Shown: positions 15,942 to 23,502 of the stretch, piece by piece
Layout: each line of letters starts with the position of its first letter
Position numbering within the stretch: the first letter of the stretch is position 1
From: Firmicutes bacterium UBA6806
GTDB taxonomy: Bacteria > Bacillota > Clostridia > Peptostreptococcales > Acidaminobacteraceae
DNA: 50,490 nt
Assembly: GCA_002452745.1 (NCBI GenBank)
Contig: DKFC01000074.1
Location: 1 to 50,490 of the forward strand
Reading direction: 5' to 3'
Notes under the pieces: generated by a model
What the model was told of the DNA's origin: nothing
The model's input: the letters and a program-made list of their open reading frames with translations, nothing else
Database searches by the model: none
Made by a program: the position numbers and the translations under genes

Positions 15942-16309
15942 TGCTAAAATTTGAAAAGGAAACGGGTGAAACTCTTGCCTTAGGTATAAAGGGTGTTTCG
16001 GCAAAACAGATTGACGAATTAAACAGAATAGAAAATGTGACGCTTTCAGGGAAACTCCATGTGCAAATAATTGGAGAACCATCTTATTACATGGAATTTG
16101 AGGTTTTATGTAATGGGGAGCAAGTCGATAAAATAAATGAAGCGTATGCAAATGGCGAGAGGCTGAGGCTAATTAAAACAGATGGAGTATTCAAGGGGCT
16201 GATAAAAGAAATACCAGAATTTAAAAGATTCGGAAGATTGAAAGCGACGAAACTTGACACAAAGTATACTGCTGGTATCGTTTTTTCCATATTGGAGGAT
16301 GAGGCGTGA
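15941..16309 (+). CDS. tail tip protein of unknown function (122 aa)
   Basis: The ATG overlaps the tape measure stop (TAATG). The sequence is beta-rich (SGKLHVQIIGEPSYYMEFEVL; LKATKLDTKYTAGIVFSIL). Position directly after the tape measure suggests a small distal tail component, but I cannot match it to the standard Dit family. The next gene overlaps by four bases. Confidence 0.6.
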   Translation: MLKFEKETGETLALGIKGVSAKQIDELNRIENVTLSGKLHVQIIGEPSYYMEFEVLCNGEQVDKINEAYANGERLRLIKTDGVFKGLIKEIPEFKRFGRLKATKLDTKYTAGIVFSILEDEA

Positions 16310-17580
16310 GAGAGATAAATCCAATCTTGCTAAACAAATTGAAAGAAATTGTATATTCAAAAAGCAATGGAACAGCGCCCCAAATGAGGCTACAAGTCTC
16401 TAGAGCAAAGACAACTGTAACAGATAACACTTATTTTACGGTTACGGAGATACGGAAAAAAGAAGGACTTGGAGAAGCTGAATTAATAGCGAGACGGATG
16501 AGCGGTTATGCAGCACCAGATAAAATTTTTGAAATCCACATAGACAATGGAGACGTGATCGTATCCACAAGGGAGTACCCTGATCTAAAGAAACTGGCAT
16601 TTCAAAGGGAATTTTCTCTTGGAACAGGAAAATCTTGCACAATTGCATTTGATGGCGATTGGGAGCTATACAGGAAGAAATGGAGACTGATAACAGAAGA
16701 GTATCCATTTCTTTTTTGGATAGACACAAACGGGGATTTATTTGTACAGAAGTGGGATGATAGTGGCACAAAGATAAAATTGGCATCAGGCACAAGGACA
16801 GCAAGGGCAATAAGAGGTTGGAAAAGTGCAAATATATTGGAAAAAGATCAAGGCATTGTGGTTGCGTATATAAAAGATGATCTAAAAGTATATTATAGGA
16901 ATCTTTGCAGACAAGCGAATGGAACTTTGGTATGGGAAAATGAAAAGAAAGTAATTGAATTTACTGGCAATGCGTTAAATTTGAATTTGTTTCTGACAAA
17001 TGATTATAGGCTTGGAATTGCAATTCAAAACGATGCGAATAAAATAAGTTGGCATATAACAGGTAGAAACTGGGCGGGGATGGCAATTGTACCAGAAAAA
17101 CTGAGAGCAACCGCCAAGTGTACTTTAAAACCGATAAAAGTAAACAAAAAACATGCCTATGAAGCTGAAAAAGTGACTGTGAAACCTACGGCGGACATAT
17201 TTTATCTCTATGCAGGAACTGACAACGAGTTTGAATTAATAATAAACACTGACTATGGTAACGGCGATTTTGGACGTGCAATCTATTTTAAGACAAAACA
17301 TCCAATCCGCAACATAGTACCAGCGGAGTTCAAATTAATGGATGCAGATGGTTTGGAATTCACAGTTCTTTCAATTATGCCAACAAGTGAAACAGAGTAT
17401 ATGCTATTTACCAGTGACTTTAATAATGCTTATGGCCAGTTAAAAATAACTTATATGGGAGATACACTAGAAAATCCAGCAGGGGGCAAATATGGCGGTT
17501 TTGAAGGCAGCTTTGAGCCTGTAAATCTAGTGCCAGTTAATATCCCTATACCAGAGGTGGTGGAAGTGTGGAATGAGTAA
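16306..17580 (+). CDS. tail tip/baseplate protein of unknown family (424 aa)
   Basis: The long beta-rich protein has repeating strand pairs, and WIDTNGDLFVQKWDD, GIVVAYIKDDLKVYYRN and GIAIQNDANKISWHITG are spaced like blades of a beta-propeller (weak inference). Its C-terminus (about 330-424) resembles an Ig-like module: FKLMDADGLEFTVLSI, then FEGSFEPVNLVP. The next protein ends its domain in the same style (ESFSIKFDPEGLVP), so the two may share a domain. The start overlaps the previous stop. Confidence 0.6.
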   Translation: MREINPILLNKLKEIVYSKSNGTAPQMRLQVSRAKTTVTDNTYFTVTEIRKKEGLGEAELIARRMSGYAAPDKIFEIHIDNGDVIVSTREYPDLKKLAFQREFSLGTGKSCTIAFDGDWELYRKKWRLITEEYPFLFWIDTNGDLFVQKWDDSGTKIKLASGTRTARAIRGWKSANILEKDQGIVVAYIKDDLKVYYRNLCRQANGTLVWENEKKVIEFTGNALNLNLFLTNDYRLGIAIQNDANKISWHITGRNWAGMAIVPEKLRATAKCTLKPIKVNKKHAYEAEKVTVKPTADIFYLYAGTDNEFELIINTDYGNGDFGRAIYFKTKHPIRNIVPAEFKLMDADGLEFTVLSIMPTSETEYMLFTSDFNNAYGQLKITYMGDTLENPAGGKYGGFEGSFEPVNLVPVNIPIPEVVEVWNE

Positions 17581-18064
17581 AGAACTTGGACAAAAAATTG
17601 TAATCAGATTTTCGGAGAAAATAACAAATTTGAATGAGACCCCTGACCGTGAGTTTACAGTAACAGGTGAAGAGCCAGAGTATTATGGCGGAAATTACGT
17701 TCAAAAAAATTATAAAGTGAAGCGCGTATCTAGATTAGAGGATGAAACCTGTATATTGCTAACAATGGATGACTATAGCGGAAGATTTAACAACGTGGGT
17801 TATGGCCTTACTATAAATTACGATGCGAATATAGGCATCTTATCTGGCAGGGGCGGAAAAGTGGAATCCTTTTCTATTAAATTTGATCCTGAAGGACTTG
17901 TCCCGAAACTAAATCCAAATATAAAAGAAAGAATAGAGGTCACAGCTGATGTAAGCAGTTCGTTAAAAAAAGTTGAGTATAAAGAGGGATATGCGGAAGA
18001 AAAACTAAGTGCAACAGCAGTTGTAAACATAGAATTTATGGACACTTCCGTAATTAACCCATAG
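17573..18064 (+). CDS. tail-associated Ig-like protein (163 aa)
   Basis: A beta-rich protein (ETPDREFTVTGEEPEYYGG ... NYKVKRVSRLEDETCILLTM) whose middle region (about 85-115) ends in SFSIKFDPEGLVP, matching the C-terminal motif of the upstream protein. It probably forms an accessory module of the tail tip. It overlaps the previous gene by eight bases. Function unknown. Confidence 0.55.
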   Translation: MSKELGQKIVIRFSEKITNLNETPDREFTVTGEEPEYYGGNYVQKNYKVKRVSRLEDETCILLTMDDYSGRFNNVGYGLTINYDANIGILSGRGGKVESFSIKFDPEGLVPKLNPNIKERIEVTADVSSSLKKVEYKEGYAEEKLSATAVVNIEFMDTSVINP

Positions 18065-18072
18065 GAGGAAAA

Positions 18073-19551
18073 ATGGAAACACACGTATCATTTCACAACC
18101 GCTTTGATATAGAGCTAATCAGGTCTGGTAAAACTATTCAAAAGGGCTTTGCAGAAAACATAGTTCTAGAAAAGATGTATTCGAAACTTTGCAATTATGA
18201 GCCATATTTTACAAATATAAATTTTGGAAAGGGCAATGGAACGACACTTCCATCCAGAACCACTTTATTTAATCAGCTGGGGAGTAAAGCGGCGGCGACA
18301 GAAGAAGTTATAAAAGCCTTCCCAATGTCTAAATGGACAAAGAAAATACAGCTAAATCCAGAAGAATTTGTTGGAGAAACCCTTACGGAGGTAGGGATAA
18401 GCGACTCGGCTTCTTATGTACTAACGCATGCACTTATAAAAGACTCGGAAGGGAATCCGCTAAGTATTACAAAAACGGAACTAGATGTATTAATTATCTA
18501 TGCAACCGTATTTATAGAACTCAGAGATTCGGAAAATATAAAGTTTAATAAATTTACTAGTTATAATAGATTAAATGGCTCAATTTATCAGGTTAATGGC
18601 AGCAACTATGGACTCTACTTAAACGATTTGCTAAATTACTTCTTTGGAGGCGTTGCTGTAAACAGTTATGCTTATCTCTCGAGCGTTCGACCAACTAATT
18701 ATATTGGGACGACGAATGTCGATGACATAATAATGAACAGCACAGTTACGCCAGATGTACCAAACCGAAAGATAATTTATACTGGCAGAGTGCCAGTTGG
18801 AACGGGAAACGGAAAAGAGATATCTGCCATAGGTTTATCTGGCGCCTTGATTGCGGACATTTCCACACAAAATACAGTGGAGGGAATGATAATCGGGACG
18901 GGGGATGGGGCGAAAACGAGCTTCGAAATCTCAAACGGAAGAATACAAAATCTGACAATTAAAATTGAAGGTAGCATAACAACAGGCTATGCAATTAACC
19001 CAATTGCAGGCTATAAGGCAATTCAAGTGCCGTTTAGATATAGGTGGCTAAAATCGGTTACAAGCAACCCAACAGCGATTTATGAGCTACCAAACAAACT
19101 TTATAATGGAAACAAGATTTACATCTTGCCATCAATAGGATTTGACACTACTTGGTTATTAATGTTTTCAGATGTAGATGGTGAATTTGTTATTCATTAT
19201 CTTTTTAGGGGCGGTGGTGATTACGACCTAAAAGTGACAGCAGACGGGGAGTATATAAAGACAGGAAGTAGTTATAGCAGTGTAACTTACTTAAAAGTAA
19301 GCGATGATCTGACACTCACGGAAACGACAAACCCCGGAACGATGATAACCCCTCCAGTGAGTGACTATTTATCTATACAGAATTCAAAAATCTGTGTGGT
19401 TGAGCCAGAGGCGAAGTATGAAATTGTATTCGATACCCCGCCGCCTCAATCTGCAACAATAACAGCCGACTTTTCAATCCCATATTTTCTAAAGGATGAA
19501 AACCATATATTAGATTATGAAATAGCCATTCAGTTTGGAGAGGGGGTGTAA
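18073..19551 (+). CDS. tail fibre / receptor-binding protein candidate (492 aa)
   Basis: ATG follows AGGAGG. The N-terminal region (NIVLEKMYSKLCNYEPYFTNINFGKGNGTT) resembles the attachment part of Firmicutes tail fibre proteins. The middle is rich in Tyr, Ser and Asn (YLSSVRPTNYIGTT), as is common in receptor-binding domains. The C-terminal 150 residues are beta-rich. It lies between baseplate proteins and the lysis genes, fitting a host-recognition role. No enzymatic motif is seen. Confidence 0.6.
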   Translation: METHVSFHNRFDIELIRSGKTIQKGFAENIVLEKMYSKLCNYEPYFTNINFGKGNGTTLPSRTTLFNQLGSKAAATEEVIKAFPMSKWTKKIQLNPEEFVGETLTEVGISDSASYVLTHALIKDSEGNPLSITKTELDVLIIYATVFIELRDSENIKFNKFTSYNRLNGSIYQVNGSNYGLYLNDLLNYFFGGVAVNSYAYLSSVRPTNYIGTTNVDDIIMNSTVTPDVPNRKIIYTGRVPVGTGNGKEISAIGLSGALIADISTQNTVEGMIIGTGDGAKTSFEISNGRIQNLTIKIEGSITTGYAINPIAGYKAIQVPFRYRWLKSVTSNPTAIYELPNKLYNGNKIYILPSIGFDTTWLLMFSDVDGEFVIHYLFRGGGDYDLKVTADGEYIKTGSSYSSVTYLKVSDDLTLTETTNPGTMITPPVSDYLSIQNSKICVVEPEAKYEIVFDTPPPQSATITADFSIPYFLKDENHILDYEIAIQFGEGV

Positions 19552-19553
19552 AA

Positions 19554-19703
19554 ATGAGATGTGGAACTATAACTTGCGACTGTGGAAAGGTAGCTTATGT
19601 TGAATCTAACAAGATGTTTATAAACTGCATAGACTGCAATAAAAAAATAGATATAAGCGGACTAATGGAAATGGAGGAAAGCGAGGAGGCAGATGACGCT
19701 TGA
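19554..19703 (+). CDS. zinc-ribbon microprotein (49 aa)
   Basis: A small ORF with ATG at 19554 after GGGGGTG, ending at TGA 19701-19703 inside the next gene. It has CDCG near residue 8 and CIDC near residue 26, giving a zinc ribbon, then an acidic tail (MEMEESEEADDA). It is positioned between two tail genes with overlap on its 3' side, so it is probably translated. Role unknown. Confidence 0.7.
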   Translation: MRCGTITCDCGKVAYVESNKMFINCIDCNKKIDISGLMEMEESEEADDA

Positions 19704-21045
19704 TTTTGTTGTAAATGAACAAATAGCAGATGGGAAATGGCCAGAGGTAGTGCAATTTTATGATACATCGGCAGAGATATTTAAAGTAAACGGTGAAAAT
19801 AAGTTGATGGGCGATGGAATTGCTAGGCTAAAAGGGAACTTCACGAATTTTGAGGCAACTGAAAGCAATGTGATATCTCCAGACGATGCCATAAGAGATT
19901 TGAGAATTAACCTAATGGCGGGTTTTGGAATGGTGGGCAGTTACAAGACGGGCGACAAACAAAAAATGATTATATACGAGTATTCCAGAGAGATAGGTGG
20001 ATATTTGGAAAGTGGCACAATAAGGAATACAAGCGGTAGCGTTATACAGTCATTTTCATTTACGATAAAAAATCCGATTGATACATTATCAGAGGACGGC
20101 TCGAATATTGCTATTTCAGAAAAGAAGGCTTTAATTGCACCAGGTGCAAAAGTGACCTTGACGTTTGCAATGGGTGAAGAAGAATTTGAGATGGGAACTT
20201 TCTATATAGACCGAAGTGAATTTGAGGTTCTAAAAGAAACCATAGAGGCAGAAGGACGAAGTGCAATTGGGAAAATATTAAAAGACCAGTCTGTAGACGA
20301 AAATTATGCCCTAGAGCTTGATTATGCAGATGAAAACATAATTAAGCTGTTGGAATATGCTGGAATAAACCACGACTATTACTTAGTAGAGAAAAGTGAA
20401 GAGTGGAGCAGTTTTGAGTTCGATCCGCAATTATCTGTTTTAGAGGCGATACAGGATATATTAAAAAACTTGATTGACTGGAAAATTGAAGAGCTGACAG
20501 ATGGAACAATTGTGATAGGAAGTAAAAACTATGGAGGATTTACAACCAAGGGAAATTTTGAGTTTAGTAGAGACAAAGATATATTTAGCAGAGGCATAAC
20601 CAGAGATGATGCAGATGTTTATAGAAAGGTTTGCGTCCATACGGGAGATTATTCTATAAAAGTCTTTAAGGCGGTTGAGACGTTTTCCTCATGGAACTTG
20701 CAATCCAATAAAACATTATACGTAAATGTACCAGATGGAACAGAGTTGCAGAAGGCAGAACAATATGCAAAAGAAGTTGCTGAAAGATTGGCCTATGTTG
20801 GAAAAATAGAAAGTTTCACATCAAAATTCACCCCGTTTTTGATGGTTGGAGATGTAGCAACAATTAAAGATAATGGAGAAGAAGAACTTGGGGAAGTAAC
20901 AGAAGTAGAACATCAATTTGGTCATGACGGATATTATACAAATTTCACGGTTGACTCTGGCGGACGGGTTGGCAAAGGAAGACTGGCAGATTATATTAGC
21001 AAAATAACGCAGATAAAAACAAACACAAGCACAAAATATGAGTAA
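19693..21045 (+). CDS. tail hub-like protein (450 aa)
   Basis: Overlaps the zinc-ribbon gene by 11 bases. Residues 130-200 (SFSFTIKNPIDTL ... EFEMGTFYIDRSEFEV) and 240-330 (LSVLEAIQDILKNLIDWKIEE) follow the layout of Firmicutes tail-hub or prophage endopeptidase-like tail proteins. The C-terminal part (FTPFLMVGDVATI ... VEHQFGHDGYYTNFTVDS) looks like a late-control/hub domain (gpD-type). No catalytic motif can be identified. It would sit at the tail tip. Confidence 0.65.
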   Translation: MTLDFVVNEQIADGKWPEVVQFYDTSAEIFKVNGENKLMGDGIARLKGNFTNFEATESNVISPDDAIRDLRINLMAGFGMVGSYKTGDKQKMIIYEYSREIGGYLESGTIRNTSGSVIQSFSFTIKNPIDTLSEDGSNIAISEKKALIAPGAKVTLTFAMGEEEFEMGTFYIDRSEFEVLKETIEAEGRSAIGKILKDQSVDENYALELDYADENIIKLLEYAGINHDYYLVEKSEEWSSFEFDPQLSVLEAIQDILKNLIDWKIEELTDGTIVIGSKNYGGFTTKGNFEFSRDKDIFSRGITRDDADVYRKVCVHTGDYSIKVFKAVETFSSWNLQSNKTLYVNVPDGTELQKAEQYAKEVAERLAYVGKIESFTSKFTPFLMVGDVATIKDNGEEELGEVTEVEHQFGHDGYYTNFTVDSGGRVGKGRLADYISKITQIKTNTSTKYE

Positions 21046-21379
21046 AGGGGCATGGAATGGGAAAATGAAAGACTTTATAATAAAATATTGGATTGAAGCG
21101 GTATTTGCCGCAGTATTGGCACTAATGGGAAAAACTATACAGCACATAAAATGCCAGCATGAAACCACGAAAAACGACAACGAAGCAATTCGAAACGGTA
21201 TGAAAGCACTTTTACGGTCTGAGATTATTGAAATATATAATCACTACTCAGATCGAAAGGTGCTTCCTTTATATGCAAGAGAAAATTTACACAGTCTGTA
21301 TGCGGAGTACAAGGCACTTGGAGGAAACGGCGCAATAAAGGAGTTAATGGACATCGCATCAGAATGGCCGACACCATAG
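21038..21379 (+). CDS. membrane-anchored phage protein, possible holin or lysis accessory
   Basis: One N-terminal hydrophobic segment (YWIEAVFAAVLALMG) is followed by a soluble helical domain (LLRSEIIEIYNHYSDRKVLPLYARENLHSLY) and the motif KALGGNGAI. This composition is common in small phage membrane proteins placed just before endolysin genes in Clostridia, often annotated as holin-related. It overlaps the hub gene by eight bases. Holin activity is not proven. Confidence 0.6.
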   Translation: MSKGAWNGKMKDFIIKYWIEAVFAAVLALMGKTIQHIKCQHETTKNDNEAIRNGMKALLRSEIIEIYNHYSDRKVLPLYARENLHSLYAEYKALGGNGAIKELMDIASEWPTP

Positions 21380-21389
21380 GAGGGAAAAA

Positions 21390-22148
21390 ATGATAAAAAA
21401 ATTGACAATTGTAAATGGAATTATTGAGGATGACTTAATAGACGGGATACCTGTCAAAAAACGCATCATCACACCAAGCGGGAAAAACAACGTCAGAACA
21501 TTGATACCACTTGACCTAAACAGTGCACTGGGCATTACGAACCACAACACAGCCAATGAATCGCCAACGGCAGATGATGAAATGCATGCAAAATATTTTC
21601 AAACAGTTGAAAATGCTGACGAAACTTACATTGGCGCACATTTGTTTGTTGATGCCGACTCTATTACGCAAGCTCTTCCAATAAATGAAATTGCCTACCA
21701 CGCAGGTGATGGGAAGGGAGATGGCAACAGACGAACGATTGCAGTTGAAATCTGTGAGAACGGTATGATTCTAAAAGCAGAAGAAAATGCCAAAAAGTTA
21801 AATGCGGCATTGATCTTGACCTATCCACAGTTTAAAGTTTATAAGCATCAAGACTGGTCTGGAAAATATTGTCCAAGGGTGATACTTGGTAGGAATGCAT
21901 GGACAGATTTTGTGGCGGATATTGAGGCCTATGTCCACTCAGCTGGAAAAGAAACATCAAAATCAATGGAAACCCCATGGAAACTGGGAGGCATTGAATA
22001 TGCAAGAGATGAACAATTCATAGAGGATTATGAGTATTGGCTTGCCAATATTAATAACTCGATGCCAGCTTGGGCAGTGTTTCTTATAGTCCAAAAGGCA
22101 GTGGAAAAGATTAGAGAAGAATTTAGACAAGAGAAAGAGGGGAAATGA
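21390..22148 (+). CDS. endolysin: N-acetylmuramoyl-L-alanine amidase (Amidase_2)
   Basis: The enzyme cleaves the bond between N-acetylmuramic acid and the stem peptide in host peptidoglycan. Zinc ligand candidates are the His in LGITNHNTANES, the His near IAYHAGDGKGDGN and the later HQDWSGKYCPR. The catalytic domain covers residues 1 to about 180. A C-terminal segment with RDEQFIEDYEYWLAN is probably a cell-wall-binding or oligomerisation part. ATG follows GGAGGG. Located with holin-like genes in the lysis module. Confidence 0.9.
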   Translation: MIKKLTIVNGIIEDDLIDGIPVKKRIITPSGKNNVRTLIPLDLNSALGITNHNTANESPTADDEMHAKYFQTVENADETYIGAHLFVDADSITQALPINEIAYHAGDGKGDGNRRTIAVEICENGMILKAEENAKKLNAALILTYPQFKVYKHQDWSGKYCPRVILGRNAWTDFVADIEAYVHSAGKETSKSMETPWKLGGIEYARDEQFIEDYEYWLANINNSMPAWAVFLIVQKAVEKIREEFRQEKEGK

Positions 22149-22465
22149 TGAAAGCGTTAATATTTGATTATAGGTTTGTTATAGCGGTAATTCTGGCAGC
22201 TGTCATCTATGCGTTATTAGACTGGCAAAATGCGAAACAAAAAATCTACCAATTGATGTTGCTGGCTAAATCCCAAGCGAAAGATGCTGTTTTAAAGAGC
22301 GGCAAAGAGCAAGAAGAATGGGTAATAAAAAACGCATACAAGTATCTGCCAAAGCGGATAACGATTCTGATTCCAGAACAGACCATGAGAAAAATAGTAA
22401 AAATTCTCTACAAGGCCGCAAAGGATTATCTGGATGATGGAAAACTTAACAACAGCCAAGAATAG
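22148..22465 (+). CDS. phage holin candidate (105 aa)
   Basis: A single hydrophobic N-terminal helix (FVIAVILAAVIYALLDW) is followed by a charged amphipathic helix and a basic C-terminus. This matches small phage holins of the one-TM type. ATG codons occur at 22145 and 22148; 22148 has better spacing from AGAGGGG. It ends in a strong terminator, closing the late operon. Confidence 0.65.
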   Translation: MKALIFDYRFVIAVILAAVIYALLDWQNAKQKIYQLMLLAKSQAKDAVLKSGKEQEEWVIKNAYKYLPKRITILIPEQTMRKIVKILYKAAKDYLDDGKLNNSQE

Positions 22466-22486
22466 CCCCTTAGGGGGCTTTTTTAT
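22464..22486 (+). terminator. late-operon terminator
   Basis: AGCCCC (22464-22469), loop TTAG, GGGGCT (22474-22479) and then TTTTTT. It overlaps the stop codon region of the holin gene. A classic intrinsic terminator. Confidence 0.92.
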
Positions 22487-22513
22487 TTTGTTAAAAAAGA
22501 TTCAGAAAAGGCA

Positions 22514-22542
22514 TTGACTATTCGGTACGAATAGTATAAAAT
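22514..22542 (+). promoter_or_regulatory. moron promoter overlapped by a perfect palindromic operator
   Basis: -35 TTGACT (22514-22519), 17-base spacer, -10 TAAAAT (22537-22542). Across the spacer lies ACTATTCG-GTA-CGAATAGT (22517-22535), two perfect 8-base arms. A repressor dimer there would block RNA polymerase. The downstream protein ends in an AbrB-like DNA-binding domain, so autoregulation is a reasonable inference. Confidence 0.75.
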
Positions 22543-22591
22543 ATAGACAAGAGGTTAAGGAAAACAACTAAAATAAAAGGAGGTCACTGAG

Positions 22592-22822
22592 ATGACAAAT
22601 TTAAAAGAAACATTAATGAGCGAGTTGAAGGAATTCAAAATTACAGAAAACTACATATTAGAAGGAGCAACAGAAGCATTTTGTATGTGTGAAGTCGCAC
22701 TGTATACAGATGGAGAAACTTACTTAATAGGCGAAGCAAATGGTTGCCCATGGTTTGTAGGATCGCAAGAAGATGCAGAGCAATATGTTATAGATTATGT
22801 ATCAGAATCAAACGAATTATAA
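22592..22822 (+). CDS. moron gene 1: small acidic protein of unknown function (76 aa)
   Basis: ATG follows AGGAGGT. The protein is acidic with a cysteine-containing core (EAFCMCEVALYTDGETYLIG) and ends in an acidic helix (DAEQYVIDYVSESNEL). It is the first gene of a separately transcribed two-gene unit at the right end of the prophage, probably expressed in the lysogen. No family recognised. Confidence 0.75.
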   Translation: MTNLKETLMSELKEFKITENYILEGATEAFCMCEVALYTDGETYLIGEANGCPWFVGSQEDAEQYVIDYVSESNEL

Positions 22823-22836
22823 CGGGAGGAAATAAG

Positions 22837-23379
22837 ATGAACGCAGAGAGCAAAAGACTGCTTGAACAAATTGTAACGGGGAATTATACACCCCCGTTAC
22901 ATGGGTTGATTAAATTGTATGAGGATGGAGAAATATCTCTTACAGAGGTACAGTATCAAATTCCTCTGCCCCCAATGTTGCGAAAAGAACTAAGGGAAGA
23001 AATCTACTCTAAAAATTTGATACATGGAATCAATAAACTAGATCAGGATCAACGCAAAAGCATAATAGAAATAAATGCAAAGCATTGTAGTTATACCGAA
23101 GAAGAGCTAATAATAAGAGCGGTTGAACCTACAGAAGAGGGATTACACGTCACTCTTTCGAACAACGAGGATTATATATACACAAATGACAGCTGGTATA
23201 AGAGCAAAAAAGATAGACAAATAATAATCAGTGGCGTTGGAGGAAATTCAAGCAAAAACGCTGAAACTTATAAATTAAGTCTAACAAGAGCAATGATTGA
23301 TGAGCTTGGAACAACAAGAGAAGATAGGTCGGTTGAAGTTTTTATAAGAGATGGTGAAATTGTAATAAGAAAGAAATAA
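22837..23379 (+). CDS. moron gene 2: protein with C-terminal AbrB/SpoVT-type DNA-binding domain
   Basis: ATG 22837 after GGGAGG is chosen over the open frame from 22744, which is upstream-gene shadow. Residues 1 to about 95 are not recognised and have a hydrophilic middle (LIKLYEDGEISLTEVQYQI). The last ~40 residues read YKLSLTRAMIDELG, then EDRSVEVFIRDGEIVIRKK, the swapped-hairpin fold of AbrB/MazE-like proteins. It may repress its own promoter at the palindrome at 22517-22535. A long perfect hairpin (22873-22900) lies within the gene near its start. An antitoxin role is possible but unproven. Confidence 0.75.
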   Translation: MNAESKRLLEQIVTGNYTPPLHGLIKLYEDGEISLTEVQYQIPLPPMLRKELREEIYSKNLIHGINKLDQDQRKSIIEINAKHCSYTEEELIIRAVEPTEEGLHVTLSNNEDYIYTNDSWYKSKKDRQIIISGVGGNSSKNAETYKLSLTRAMIDELGTTREDRSVEVFIRDGEIVIRKK

Positions 23380-23404
23380 TAGGGGGATTGACCCCCTATT
23401 TAAA
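23378..23404 (+). terminator. hairpin ending the prophage moron
   Basis: AATAGGGGG (23378-23386) pairs perfectly with CCCCCTATT (23392-23400) around ATTGA. It starts in the stop codon of the AbrB-like gene. The downstream U tract is short (TTTAAAA), so termination may be partial. The next 100 bases hold no gene. Confidence 0.75.
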
Positions 23405-23502
23405 ATTAGATAATTGATTGTTAAATTTATGCATTTATATATACACACTAAAAATACTATGCTAAAATGATACATTGTAACAATGAGGAAAGGGATAGTT
23501 CA

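Larger units (their letters stand above)
1..23404 (+). mobile_element. HK97-type siphovirus prophage (late half, left end outside window)
   Basis: All genes here lie on the + strand with short or overlapping spacing. They follow the standard order of a long-tailed phage: small accessory genes, late regulator, terminase, portal, prohead protease, capsid, connectors, tail tube, G/GT chaperone, tape measure, baseplate and receptor proteins, amidase, holin. The right end is taken as the hairpin after the last moron gene (23378-23404), because mtaB begins at 23503. No integrase, repressor or replication genes are seen, so they should lie to the left. No attachment-site repeat can be identified with only one end visible. 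In related Firmicutes mtaB usually follows prmA/rsmE, so the phage probably sits just upstream of mtaB (inference). Confidence 0.95.

Noticed and set aside
18333..18548. 71-aa open frame inside the tail fibre gene
   Set aside because: It overlaps a longer well-supported frame, has basic Arg/Lys-rich random composition and no start signal.
1..23404. Diversity-generating retroelement near the receptor-binding gene
   Set aside because: No reverse transcriptase gene and no adenine-variable repeat pair is visible.
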